Source: an uncultured Sulfuricurvum sp. (lineage in GTDB: Bacteria > Campylobacterota > Campylobacteria > Campylobacterales > Sulfurimonadaceae). Taken from it: DNA of 16,395 nucleotides. Positions 1 through 7,679 of the stretch are shown here, one piece after another. The first letter of the stretch is position 1. Each line of letters opens with the position of its first letter. The notes beneath the pieces were generated by a model. The model was not told the origin of the DNA. It did not search any database and saw only the letters and a list, made by a program, of their open reading frames with translations. The stretch is from positions 1 to 16,395 of the forward strand of contig NZ_CALDDG010000069.1 of NCBI RefSeq assembly GCF_937936435.1. Direction: 5' to 3'. The translations under genes and the position numbers were made by a program.

Positions 1-1040
1 AACCATAGATAATAATGGAGATTGTGCAGCGATGCAAGACGAAAATAGGTGATCTCGCGCGAACGGAACAAATGGTGCAGGTAGGCGCGGCTGTAGCGTC
101 GGCAGGTATAACAGTTACATGAGGGATCGATAGGTTGGGTATCGTATTTATAGACGGCACCTTTGATATTGACTTTTCCGAAAGTGGTGAAAAGTGTTCC
201 GTTCCGGGCGTTACGTGTCGGCATGACACAATCGAACATATCGACGCCTCGTTCGATATTTTCGACCAGATCCTCAGGCGTTCCGACCCCCATCAAATAG
301 CGCGGTTTGTCTTTGGGCATGAGAGGGGTTGTGTGATCGACCGTATCATACATCAGGTTATTCGATTCTCCGACAGAGAGGCCGCCGATAGCAAATCCGT
401 CATAATCCATAGCGCAGAGCTCTTCGGCTGATTGGGTACGGAAATTAAAATCGGTTCCCCCTTGTATAATCGCAAAAATGTTCTGATCGAGCCCGATCCC
501 TTTAGTCTGATTATGACGGTGGTAATCGATTGATTGCTGCGCCCATTGAGTAGTACGCTGGATCGAGGTTTTGATCCGCTCTTGCGTCGCGGGAAGTGCC
601 ACGAGATCGTCCAAAATCATCATAATGTCGCTGTTGAGATTGTTTTGAATGTCGATCACTTTTTCAGGGGTAAAGAAGTGTTTACTGCCGTCGATGTGAC
701 TTCTAAACTCGATCCCCGATTCGGTAGGTTTGGAAATATCGCTGAGGCTAAACGCCTGAAAGCCTCCGCTGTCGGTCAAAAAGCTTTTGGGATAAGTCGT
801 ATAACCGTGCAAACCGCCGAGGCGGGCTACGGTTTCATCACCCGGGCGCAGATACATATGATAGGTATTAGCGAGAATGATTTGGGTATCGAGCAACTCC
901 GTCATGTCGGCCATATCGAGTGCTTTAACCGATCCTACCGTCCCTACCGGCATAAAAATGGGGGTCTGGATCGTAGAGTGTGCCGTTGTTATGGTACATG
1001 CTCTGGCGTTTCCGCACGTTGCATCGACGTGAAATTGCAT
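1..1040 (-). CDS. tgt: Queuine/preQ1 tRNA-guanine transglycosylase, C-terminus cut by window edge
   Basis: Exchanges guanine 34 in the anticodon of GUN tRNAs for preQ1, a step of queuosine synthesis in the cytoplasm. The frame opens at ATG 1040-1038 and stays open to base 1, giving 346 codons of a family usually about 370-375 long, so only the tail is missing. Visible motifs are LTDSGGFQ (residues 88-95, with the Asp that acts as general base), the GGLSVGE loop, DCVMPTRNARNG (with the nucleophilic Asp) and the zinc ligands CNCYTC followed by a His. The start has an AAGGT ribosome binding site 5 nt upstream (1046-1050). It diverges from hemL. The identification is secure from these motifs. Confidence 0.97.
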   Translation of the reverse strand, partial: MQFHVDATCGNARACTITTAHSTIQTPIFMPVGTVGSVKALDMADMTELLDTQIILANTYHMYLRPGDETVARLGGLHGYTTYPKSFLTDSGGFQAFSLSDISKPTESGIEFRSHIDGSKHFFTPEKVIDIQNNLNSDIMMILDDLVALPATQERIKTSIQRTTQWAQQSIDYHRHNQTKGIGLDQNIFAIIQGGTDFNFRTQSAEELCAMDYDGFAIGGLSVGESNNLMYDTVDHTTPLMPKDKPRYLMGVGTPEDLVENIERGVDMFDCVMPTRNARNGTLFTTFGKVNIKGAVYKYDTQPIDPSCNCYTCRRYSRAYLHHLFRSREITYFRLASLHNLHYYLW

Positions 1041-1063
1041 AGATGACCTTAAGTTTTTTCGTT

Positions 1064-1069
1064 ATTTTA
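1064..1069 (-). promoter_or_regulatory. Candidate -10 box for tgt
   Basis: On the minus strand this reads TAAAAT preceded by CGA, 24 nt before the tgt start codon. I see no convincing -35, which is common for Campylobacterota vegetative promoters. It lies back to back with the hemL promoter. Confidence 0.45.
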
Positions 1070-1105
1070 TCGCATAACCTCTCTTTTGGACAACCCAATC
1101 TTCGC

Positions 1106-1111
1106 TATAAT
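1106..1111 (+). promoter_or_regulatory. -10 box of hemL promoter
   Basis: A perfect TATAAT preceded by TTCGC. Transcription should start near 1118, leaving a leader of about 24 nt. The ribosome binding site AGGA is at 1132-1135, 6 nt before ATG 1142. A TTGGAC at 1086-1091 is too close (14 nt) to be a standard -35. Confidence 0.7.
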
Positions 1112-1141
1112 TGCGAAAACTTTAATTGATCAGGATTATGC

Positions 1142-2425
1142 ATGAGCATCGAGCACTCTTTACACGCATTTGAAAAAGCCCAACAGCTTATTCCCGGAGG
1201 GGTCAATTCGCCGGTACGTGCGTTCAAAAGCGTCGGAGGGATTCCACGATTTATAGCACGGGGTGAGGGGGGATATCTAATCGATATCGACGACAACCGC
1301 TACGTGGACTATGTTCAAAGTTGGGGACCGCTTATTTTCGGACATCGCGATGAAAGTATCGAACATGCCGTTATCGAAGCTGTTAAACACGGTTTGAGTT
1401 TCGGTGCACCGACGGAGGCTGAGAGCGAATTGGCGGAATTGATTATCTCGATTTACGATTCGATCGAAAAAATCCGTTTTGTCAGCAGCGGAACTGAAGC
1501 GGTTATGAGTGCGATCCGTTTGGCACGCGGATTTACGGGACGGGACGATATCGTCAAATTTACCGGGTGTTACCACGGTCACAGTGATGCGCTTCTCGTT
1601 CAGGCGGGTTCGGGCGCCGTGACATTTGGAACGCCGAGTTCGCCGGGAGTACCTGCCGACTTTACCAAACATACATTGTTGGCAGAATACAACAATATCG
1701 AAAGTGTCAAAAAATGTTTTCAAGAGAGTCCTGGGATTGCCTGTGTCATTATAGAGCCGATTGCCGGAAATATGGGGCTTGTTCCTGCGACCAAAGATTT
1801 TCTTGCCGAGCTTCGTGCCGTTTGCGACGAATACGGCGCATTATTGATTTTCGACGAAGTCATGAGCGGTTTTAGAGCTTGTTTACACGGAGCGGAAAGC
1901 ATTACGGGGACAAAACCGGACTTGGTAACACTCGGGAAAGTGATCGGCGGCGGTATGCCCGTCGGTGCGTTCGGCGGACGTAGAGAGATTATGGCTCATC
2001 TTTCACCGGAGGGGGGAGTGTATCAGGCAGGAACTTTGAGCGGTAACCCCGTAGCTATGGCGGCCGGTTTGGCCTCTATCCGTAAACTCAAAGAAAATGC
2101 CCGTATTTTTGGCGTTCTTGAAGAACGGGCCAAACGTTTAATGGACGGATTCTCGCAAGCGGCCAAAAAACACAATATAGGGTTGCAAACCGATGTACGC
2201 GGCTCGATGTTCGGATTTTTCTTCAGCTCCGAGTCTGTGGGGAATTTTGCGGAAGCCTTGAAAAGCGATACGGCACGTTTTGCCCGTTTTCATGCCGCGA
2301 TGCTCGATGCCGGTTTCTATTTCGCCTGCTCGCAATTTGAAACAGGGTTTATCTCTACCGCAACAACCGATGCAATGATCGAAGAGACGATCGCAGCAGC
2401 AAACAAAATTTTTAGTGAATTATAA
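1142..2425 (+). CDS. hemL: Glutamate-1-semialdehyde 2,1-aminomutase
   Basis: PLP enzyme that turns glutamate-1-semialdehyde into 5-aminolevulinate, the last step of the C5 route to heme in the cytoplasm. The 427 residues match the family length. Motifs seen: the N-terminal PGGVNSPVRAF (18-28), SSGTEA (115-120, phosphate binding), CYHGHSD (143-149), IFDEVMSGFR (236-245, with Asp238 contacting the PLP ring nitrogen) and the Schiff-base Lys266 in TLGKVIGGG. ATG 1142 has AGGA 6 nt upstream; an ATG at 1138 is out of frame. It heads a run of three plus-strand genes. No anomaly seen. Confidence 0.98.
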   Translation: MSIEHSLHAFEKAQQLIPGGVNSPVRAFKSVGGIPRFIARGEGGYLIDIDDNRYVDYVQSWGPLIFGHRDESIEHAVIEAVKHGLSFGAPTEAESELAELIISIYDSIEKIRFVSSGTEAVMSAIRLARGFTGRDDIVKFTGCYHGHSDALLVQAGSGAVTFGTPSSPGVPADFTKHTLLAEYNNIESVKKCFQESPGIACVIIEPIAGNMGLVPATKDFLAELRAVCDEYGALLIFDEVMSGFRACLHGAESITGTKPDLVTLGKVIGGGMPVGAFGGRREIMAHLSPEGGVYQAGTLSGNPVAMAAGLASIRKLKENARIFGVLEERAKRLMDGFSQAAKKHNIGLQTDVRGSMFGFFFSSESVGNFAEALKSDTARFARFHAAMLDAGFYFACSQFETGFISTATTDAMIEETIAAANKIFSEL

Positions 2426-2522
2426 AGCGCACAAGTGTGCGCGGGCTTCCTGCCGAAGGAAACCTAGTGTTAAGGTAGCAAATCGGGACTTGTTCCGATT
2501 GCGTATAGAATAAAGGATTTTT
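2426..2522 (+). other. Hairpin-rich intergenic segment between hemL and the AtpZ-like gene
   Basis: Three potential stems follow each other. 2427-2442 is GCGCACAAGTGTGCGC, with 6-7 bp and a tiny loop. 2444-2464 pairs GGCTTCC with GGAAACC, with one C-A mismatch. 2481-2500 pairs AATCGGGA with TTCCGATT around CTTG. None has a U-tract, so a standard terminator is unlikely. An AAAGGA ribosome binding site at 2512-2517 then serves ATG 2523. It may be an RNA processing or attenuation element; I do not recognise a known riboswitch class. Confidence 0.4.
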
Positions 2523-2825
2523 ATGGAAAACGAAGAGCACAAACCTCGCTTAAAGCCGATTATCGAAGGTGCTGAAACCCTTTCATTGGGCATATCGATG
2601 GTGGTTGCCGTTTTGATCGGTGTTGCAATCGGTTTGGGGCTTAAAAAACTGTTTGGTATCGACTGGCTTTTATGGATCGGTGTCGTCATCGGTATTGCTG
2701 CCGCTTTTTTGAATGTATTTAAAGCGTATAGCAAACAATACAAAGAGTTTGAAAAACTCGCCCGTGATCCCCGCTACAATATGGGTAAATCGCCAAAAAA
2801 CGATGATGAAGACGATGAGGATTAA
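2523..2825 (+). CDS. AtpZ/AtpI-family small membrane protein
   Basis: A 100-residue protein with a charged N-terminus, two glycine-rich membrane segments (about 21-41 and 48-68) joined by a short loop KKLFGIDW, and a cytoplasmic tail (KQYKEFEKLARDPRY) ending in a run of Asp/Glu. This matches the AtpZ/AtpI (F0F1-ATPase subunit, putative) family, whose members assist ATP synthase assembly or Mg2+ supply in other bacteria. It is not next to atp genes here. AAAGGA 5 nt before ATG 2523 fixes the start. It abuts the next gene, so the two are probably co-translated. Family call is good; the exact role is unknown. Confidence 0.75.
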   Translation: MENEEHKPRLKPIIEGAETLSLGISMVVAVLIGVAIGLGLKKLFGIDWLLWIGVVIGIAAAFLNVFKAYSKQYKEFEKLARDPRYNMGKSPKNDDEDDED

Positions 2826-3248
2826 ATGATAGCCAGTTTTGTAGTTGCAATGCTATCATCGATGCTGATCGTCACGGGATCGCTCTATTCGTATCGTAAT
2901 ATGATTCAAAGACGTGTCGAAGATGTGGATATCGAAGATAACAAAGACATTATTGATATGATGGATGATCCATACGATCTGTATGAGCAAGAACGGACGG
3001 AAGAAGTTACCGATATCAAACAGATGATTAAAGAAGAAAAAGCGCGGCAAAAAGGGAATGTTATTAAAAATACGGCTCAAAACGCTTCAGCATGGGTATC
3101 GGTCTATCGACTGATTCCGTATGCTTTTTTAGTTTTGGGATTTATTGCATTGCAAAATAATCATACATTAACGGTATTGCCGTATCTGGTCGGCTTGGCG
3201 GCAGGAATCCCGGTCGGATACCGGATCGCCAAAAAACTTTTTATTTAA
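2826..3248 (+). CDS. Conserved-type hypothetical membrane protein, three segments
   Basis: I do not recognise a named family. The 140 residues show a hydrophobic N-terminus (about 2-21), a highly charged middle (28-78, rich in Asp, Glu, Lys and Arg, possibly helical), and two C-terminal membrane segments (about 93-109 and 113-133). ATG 2826 directly follows the stop of the AtpZ-like gene with no gap, so translation is probably coupled. From memory, and unchecked, Campylobacter also has small membrane-protein genes beside hemL. Its last 8 nt overlap the end of the convergent minus-strand gene. Confidence 0.75.
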   Translation: MIASFVVAMLSSMLIVTGSLYSYRNMIQRRVEDVDIEDNKDIIDMMDDPYDLYEQERTEEVTDIKQMIKEEKARQKGNVIKNTAQNASAWVSVYRLIPYAFLVLGFIALQNNHTLTVLPYLVGLAAGIPVGYRIAKKLFI

Positions 3249-3927
3249 CGATCATCGGAACGTTGATCGTAACCTTTTGCTCTTTGATATCGATAAAGAG
3301 ATTGTTTTCTTCCGCGAGATGAGTAATCTCCGGTAAGTATTTGCGGATGATTGTATCAGCGGATACTTCGATAGAAAAGAGAGAATATTTCTCTCCTTCA
3401 AACTTGATATGCTCACCGACGCGGAAAAAGAGGCGGGTTAATACTTTTTCATTTCCGCTCATCGATAGATAGACTTTATTCAATAATTTGATAAAGATTT
3501 CGGTTTGCAGGCGAATTTCCGGGATTGTCGGATCGAGTTCTTTCGGATAGCGGGTCTGGCTTCCGATCGAATTGGAACTGATACATAAATCGATAAGGGT
3601 ATAAACATTGACCAGTTGTCCATCCGGTTTTTGTTTTGTAAACTGAAATGACGGAAGTTGATAGAGTCGAATTCCAATTTGTTCTTCATCTTCATATCCG
3701 ACGGTTATGCCGAAAAATTTGAATCGTCCGAATTCAAGTTCTAGAAAAGTCGTTTTAAATCCAAATGAAGAACTCGCATACGTAGTGGCAATTTTATAGA
3801 TCGCGGATGCTTCGATCGCACCGAGAAGATACTGTGCCTCTGTGTTGAGTGAAACGATTTTTCCGCCGGAGTTAAATAAAATAAACGGATTGAAATCGTA
3901 TTCAATCCATTGTTGATCAAACGTCAT
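3241..3927 (-). CDS. PAS-like protein translationally coupled to rpoD
   Basis: 228 residues, no named family recognised. The N-terminal half (about 8-95) has the feel of a PAS fold: YDFNPFILFNSGGKIVSLN followed by a helical stretch and beta-rich segments. The C-terminal half (about 138-228) ends in strands (IDIKEQKVTINVP) that loosely recall a histidine-kinase ATPase fold, but I see no H-box, N-box or G-boxes. The rpoD stop and this start share one base (TGATG, 3925-3929), so translation is very likely coupled and expression should follow rpoD. Role unknown; a sigma-factor-linked sensor or regulator is a guess from position only. Confidence 0.8.
   Translation of the reverse strand: MTFDQQWIEYDFNPFILFNSGGKIVSLNTEAQYLLGAIEASAIYKIATTYASSSFGFKTTFLELEFGRFKFFGITVGYEDEEQIGIRLYQLPSFQFTKQKPDGQLVNVYTLIDLCISSNSIGSQTRYPKELDPTIPEIRLQTEIFIKLLNKVYLSMSGNEKVLTRLFFRVGEHIKFEGEKYSLFSIEVSADTIIRKYLPEITHLAEENNLFIDIKEQKVTINVPMIVK
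3248..3270. terminator. Possible hairpin at the convergent gene ends
   Basis: ACGATCA and TGATCGT form a perfect 7-bp stem with a 9-nt loop, at the point where the plus-strand membrane gene and the minus-strand PAS-like gene meet. It lies inside the minus-strand coding sequence. On the minus strand a T6 run follows about 12 nt later; on the plus strand only TTTT. A weak candidate. Confidence 0.25.
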
Positions 3928-5789
3928 CAGTCCTCGATATAGTTTTTGAGTTTGCGACCCACTTTAGGGTGTTTGAGCTTTTTAATCGCACTGCTCTCGA
4001 TTTGGCGGACACGTTCGCGGGTAACATTGAGCTCTTTACCGATCTCTTCGAGCGTACGGTCACTTTCATCGTCCATGATTCCAAAGCGCATTTTAATAAC
4101 CGCTTTTTCACGTTCGTTAAGTTGTTCGAGGACGCTTTCGATTTGTACTTTCAAATCATCTTTTAAGATGGCGTCAGACGGAGATAGGGACATTTTGTCT
4201 TCGATAAAATCTCCGAAACGCCCGTCTTCTTCGTTTCCGATAGGAGCTTCAAGTGAAATCGGCTCTTTGGTGATTTTAATGACGTTTTTAACTTTCTCGA
4301 CTGACAAGCCAACTTCTTCCGCGATGGTTTCGACATCCGGCTCTTTTCCGTGCTCTTGGAGGTGTTTACGCATGATCTTGTTGATGCGGTTGATTGTCTC
4401 GATCATATGGATCGGGATACGGATCGTACGCGCCTGATCGGCAATAGCGCGGCTGATTGCCTGACGGATCCACCATGTCGCATAGGTCGAGAATTTATAC
4501 CCTTTTTGGTATTCGAATTTATCGACCGCTTTCATGAGTCCGATGTTTCCTTCCTGAATCAAATCTAGGAAAGGGAGACCGCGGTTGGTATAACGTTTCG
4601 CAATCGAAACAACGAGACGGAGATTCGATTTTGCCATACGGGTTTTCGCCGTTTCGGAGATGTTTTTACCCCGTTTGATCTGCTCCAAAATGTCGGCAAG
4701 TTTATCCGGCTCCATATTGAACCCGCCTTTGGAAGCCTCTTTGGTCTGAATCAGTTTTTTGATCTCCATATAGGTGCTGACCATAGTCGCTTCCGGAACT
4801 TTGGTAGCGATCTCTTCTTTTGTAAGGTCACAAATTTTATTCAAAATCAGTTTGTGATTCTTTTTGAGTTGATCGTTAAACAACGGAAGTTTATACTCCA
4901 GACGTTTGAGCTCACGGTCGAAGCCTTCGTCGCTGCGTAATGCCGTCTCCATCGAACGGACCAGTTCGTTGATCAATTTTGAGGTTGGTCCAAGATCCAA
5001 CAACGCTTCTTTGAGCATTTTTTTCTTGAAACTGACATTGAGGAAGAAGAGAACATAATCTGCATCCATCTCGTCGATAGAGCATTCATCCAACATTTTT
5101 TCAGTCGCTTTAACCCAGTCTTTTTTCGCTTTTTCAAGCGCTTTAAAACTGACGACGACTTTTTCAACCCGTTTTTTGTCTTTTAACGAAGGAGCTTTTT
5201 CGGTAACATCTTCATCATCGTTGTCGTCATCGCTGTCATCATCACCATCTTCTTCGGCATCGTCTTCAAAGCTTTTAAAGAGTTCTTTGACGCGGCGCTC
5301 GCGATTAATCAACGGATCTTTGTAATCGAGAATAAAATCGATTAGATAAGGGACCGAACAGATCGCATCAATGATGATCCCCTCACCCATCTCCATTCGT
5401 TTGGATATTTCGACCTCTTCGTCTTTTGTCAAAAGGGGAATCTGTCCCATTTCACGCAGATACATCCGTACCGGAGAATCGGAACGTGACCATTCGAGAA
5501 GTTCGTGTTGTTTAAGAATATCGAATTCGTCACCGCTGGCTTCTTCGATGAACTTCAGTTGTGCGGCACGTTTTGCGGCTGCCTCTTGCTGGTTGAGCAT
5601 TTTTGCATGTTCAGAAGAGGTAAAAAGGCATACTTTGTGTTTTTGCGCCAATTTAAGGACGGTTTTTGCTTGTGCAAGGGTCGGCTGTTTATCGAAAGGA
5701 TCGACAATCGTTTCGTAAGTGAGACAATTTTTAGATTTGTGTTCTGAAAATAAGGTTTCGAGGTGTTTGTTTAAATCTTTTACGCTCAT
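3927..5789 (-). CDS. rpoD: Primary sigma factor RpoD (sigma-70)
   Basis: Directs RNA polymerase to housekeeping promoters. The 620 residues contain region 1.1 (about 1-80), region 1.2 (SDSPVRMYLREMGQIPLLT, 103-121), a long non-conserved insert (about 150-370), region 2 (RLVVSIAKRYTNRGLPFLDL, 391-410; then KGYKFSTYATWWIRQAI, 429-445), region 3 (about 455-530) and region 4 with its helix-turn-helix TLEEIGKELNVTRERVRQIE (579-598). The insert holds an acidic tract at 175-194, almost entirely Asp and Glu. ATG 5789-5787 has AAGGGAG at 5801-5807, 11 nt away, a rather long gap. The stop overlaps the start of the PAS-like gene. Confidence 0.99.
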   Translation of the reverse strand: MSVKDLNKHLETLFSEHKSKNCLTYETIVDPFDKQPTLAQAKTVLKLAQKHKVCLFTSSEHAKMLNQQEAAAKRAAQLKFIEEASGDEFDILKQHELLEWSRSDSPVRMYLREMGQIPLLTKDEEVEISKRMEMGEGIIIDAICSVPYLIDFILDYKDPLINRERRVKELFKSFEDDAEEDGDDDSDDDNDDEDVTEKAPSLKDKKRVEKVVVSFKALEKAKKDWVKATEKMLDECSIDEMDADYVLFFLNVSFKKKMLKEALLDLGPTSKLINELVRSMETALRSDEGFDRELKRLEYKLPLFNDQLKKNHKLILNKICDLTKEEIATKVPEATMVSTYMEIKKLIQTKEASKGGFNMEPDKLADILEQIKRGKNISETAKTRMAKSNLRLVVSIAKRYTNRGLPFLDLIQEGNIGLMKAVDKFEYQKGYKFSTYATWWIRQAISRAIADQARTIRIPIHMIETINRINKIMRKHLQEHGKEPDVETIAEEVGLSVEKVKNVIKITKEPISLEAPIGNEEDGRFGDFIEDKMSLSPSDAILKDDLKVQIESVLEQLNEREKAVIKMRFGIMDDESDRTLEEIGKELNVTRERVRQIESSAIKKLKHPKVGRKLKNYIED

Positions 5790-5825
5790 ATTGAGAAAGA
5801 CTCCCTTGCATTAAAAAAGAGATGG

Positions 5826-5831
5826 ATTATA
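5826..5831 (-). promoter_or_regulatory. -10 box of rpoD promoter
   Basis: On the minus strand TATAAT preceded by TTTCGG, 36 nt before the start codon. Transcription would begin near 5819. The upstream region is A/T-rich without a clear -35. It lies back to back with the sigma-54 promoter of flgF. Confidence 0.65.
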
Positions 5832-5887
5832 CCGAAATATTTCTTAAATTGTTTTGTTTTAGTCTTTAACATATAAATATTTTGTAT

Positions 5888-5904
5888 TTGGAACACTTGT
5901 TGCT
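5888..5904 (+). promoter_or_regulatory. Sigma-54 (RpoN) promoter of flgF-flgG
   Basis: TTGGAACACTTGTTGCT matches the -24/-12 consensus TTGGCACNNNNNTTGCW. The invariant GG is at 5890-5891 and GC at 5902-5903, exactly 10 nt apart as required. Transcription should start near 5915, about 23 nt before the flgF ATG. Rod and hook genes of Campylobacterota are known to use RpoN with the FlgRS system, which fits. Confidence 0.85.
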
Positions 5905-5937
5905 ATAAACACCTCAAGTACGTGACAAGGATACAGA

Positions 5938-6759
5938 ATGCAGACCGGATATTATGCAGCGACGGCTGGGATGGTAGCACAGTTCAATCGAATGGATACC
6001 ATCGCTTCCAACCTTGCGAATGCCAATACAGCGGGATACAAACGAGACCAGTTGATTACCGGTGATTTTGTCCGTTTATTTAAAAATGCCCAAAGCGAGC
6101 TCCCGATTGCGAATCAAACGGAAGAAGCGGCTCAATATCTAAACCGTTCGCTTAGCCGTGTTCCTCAAATCAGCGACGCTTATACCGATTACAGTTTGGG
6201 ATCTATGCAAAAAACGGAAAATACGCTGGACGTCGCGATCGGGAAAGAGGGGCAGTTTTTTGCGGTTAATACCCCTAACGGAGTTCGCCTTACAAGAGAC
6301 GGGAGTTTCACGATAAACGGCGAGGGAAAACTGGTCAATAAACAAGGCTATGAAGTTCTTTCGGCCGATTATTTTCAAACCAAAACGGCCATTACGTTTA
6401 CACCGCAAGATGCGGTTATTTCGATCGATAAAAATGGTCAGATATCGACAAATGTTCCCGGATCGACGCAAATGGTAGCGGGAAAAAAGTTGATGATTAT
6501 CGAACCTCAAAATATTCGAATGCTAAAAAAAGAGGGGGACAATCTTTATATTCCCGATTCTGCCGATCCTCTGACTCCGCTTGCTGAGAGCGGAGGGATT
6601 ATGCAGGGATTTGTTGAAAAAAGCAATGTTAATGCCGTTAATGAAATGGTTGCATTGGTTGAAGCGAATCGCCTTGTCGGCATGTACCAAAAGGCTATGG
6701 ATGCACAGATGAATGATCTGAACAGCGATGCAATCCAAAAAATAGCGTCTAAAAATTAG
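5938..6759 (+). CDS. flgF: Flagellar basal-body rod protein FlgF (FlgG2-like)
   Basis: A subunit of the proximal flagellar rod, exported by the flagellar type III system. The 273 residues carry the N-terminal rod signature (GMVAQFNRMDTIASNLANAN then TAGYKR, about 11-36), a beta-rich middle containing ENTLDVAIGKEGQFF and RLTRDGSF, and the C-terminal rod/hook domain (GFVEKSNVNAVNEMVALVEA, then the QKAMDAQMNDLN helix). Campylobacter calls this copy FlgG2. ATG 5938 has AAGGA 6 nt upstream and follows the sigma-54 promoter. flgG follows after 34 nt, so the two form an operon. Confidence 0.93.
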   Translation: MQTGYYAATAGMVAQFNRMDTIASNLANANTAGYKRDQLITGDFVRLFKNAQSELPIANQTEEAAQYLNRSLSRVPQISDAYTDYSLGSMQKTENTLDVAIGKEGQFFAVNTPNGVRLTRDGSFTINGEGKLVNKQGYEVLSADYFQTKTAITFTPQDAVISIDKNGQISTNVPGSTQMVAGKKLMIIEPQNIRMLKKEGDNLYIPDSADPLTPLAESGGIMQGFVEKSNVNAVNEMVALVEANRLVGMYQKAMDAQMNDLNSDAIQKIASKN

Positions 6760-6793
6760 TCTCTGATAATACGATAAAAGGAAGTCTTGACCC

Positions 6794-7582
6794 ATGATGC
6801 AATCACTTTATACCAGCTCGACCGGAATGCTGGCAATGCAAACACAAATCGATACGACGGCGAATAATATTGCCAACGTTAATACAATGGGATATAAAAA
6901 GTCACGCGCCGAATTTGCAGACCTGATGTATAAAGTTATGACGTATGCCGGAACATCTACAAGTGATACTACGCAATCGCCGACGGGAATTGAAGTAGGT
7001 CTTGGGGTCCGTCCGACGGCAATCAATAAAATCTTCACGGAGGGGAGTTTAAAACAGACTGATAATACGCTGGACGTCGCTATTACAGGAAAAGGTTTTT
7101 TTAAACTTGAACTCCCGAACGGAACGGAAGTCTATACCCGTAACGGCTCATTTAAAGTTGATCAAAACGGTACTATTGTCAACTCTGACGGATATAAATT
7201 GGTTCCGGAAGTGGTTATTCCCGAAGATGCGGTTGATATCAGCATCGGCACGGACGGTATCGTCAGTGTTACCCAGTCCGGGCAGGCACAGGCGACGCAA
7301 GTCGGGCAGATTTCTTTAACGACTTTCATCAATCCGGCAGGACTTCATGCGACGGGAGATAATCTTTTTGTTGAGACCGACAGTTCTGGACAGCCGATCG
7401 AAGGTACAGCCGGTGAAAACGGGATCGGTACGATTCGCCAAGGGTTCGTTGAACTTTCAAACGTTCAACTGGTTGTCGAGTTGACCGACCTTATTACCGG
7501 ACAACGTGCTTATGATGCTAACTCGAAAGTTATTACGACCAGTGATGAAATGCTGGCAACGACGAACGGAATCAAGCGTTAA
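6794..7582 (+). CDS. flgG: Flagellar distal rod protein FlgG
   Basis: Builds the distal rod that crosses the periplasm to the hook. The 262 residues match the family length. Signatures: MMQSLYTSSTGMLAMQTQID (1-20), NNIANVNTMGYKKSRAEF (24-41), DNTLDVAITGKGFFK, YTRNGSFKVD, and the C-terminal GFVELSNVQLVVELTDLI followed by QRAYDANSKVITTSDEML. There are two ATGs in a row (6794 and 6797); the first is preferred because FlgG usually begins MMxSL. AAGGAAG at 6778-6784 is the ribosome binding site. Transcribed with flgF. Confidence 0.97.
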   Translation: MMQSLYTSSTGMLAMQTQIDTTANNIANVNTMGYKKSRAEFADLMYKVMTYAGTSTSDTTQSPTGIEVGLGVRPTAINKIFTEGSLKQTDNTLDVAITGKGFFKLELPNGTEVYTRNGSFKVDQNGTIVNSDGYKLVPEVVIPEDAVDISIGTDGIVSVTQSGQAQATQVGQISLTTFINPAGLHATGDNLFVETDSSGQPIEGTAGENGIGTIRQGFVELSNVQLVVELTDLITGQRAYDANSKVITTSDEMLATTNGIKR

Positions 7583-7597
7583 TATTAATCGATATTG

Positions 7598-7614
7598 ATT
7601 CCCTTCGCGGGAAT
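7598..7614 (+). terminator. Probable terminator after flgG
   Basis: ATTCCC and GGGAAT form a 6-bp stem around TTCGC, 16 nt past the flgG stop. The following tract (TTAAAACTCTTTC) is only weakly U-rich, so termination may be partial. It separates the flagellar operon from the leuD promoter. Confidence 0.5.
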
Positions 7615-7640
7615 TTAAAACTCTTTCAACTCTCTTTCGT

Positions 7641-7646
7641 TATAAT
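7641..7646 (+). promoter_or_regulatory. -10 box of leuD promoter
   Basis: A perfect TATAAT preceded by TTTCGT, 34 nt before ATG 7680. No clear -35. It would drive the long plus-strand run from leuD to the small membrane gene ending at 11340. Confidence 0.65.
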
Positions 7647-7679
7647 CGCTTCAATTTTATATAACTATTAGGATTCTTG

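Noticed and set aside
534..1046. 170-codon plus-strand ORF
   Set aside because: It is antisense to tgt, whose catalytic and zinc motifs are clear on the minus strand; its protein shows no domain.
1277..1723. 148-codon minus-strand ORF inside hemL
   Set aside because: Shadow frame opposite conserved HemL motifs; no ribosome binding site or domain.
2444..2522. Known riboswitch (TPP, cobalamin, glycine, c-di-GMP, preQ1, fluoride) in the hemL-AtpZ gap
   Set aside because: None of the signature loops I know could be matched; only generic stems remain.
3946..4437. 163-codon plus-strand ORF opposite rpoD
   Set aside because: Leu/Ser/Arg-rich shadow of conserved sigma regions 2-4.
6139..6510. 123-codon minus-strand ORF inside flgF
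   Set aside because: Shadow of flgF, which has both rod-protein signatures and a sigma-54 promoter.
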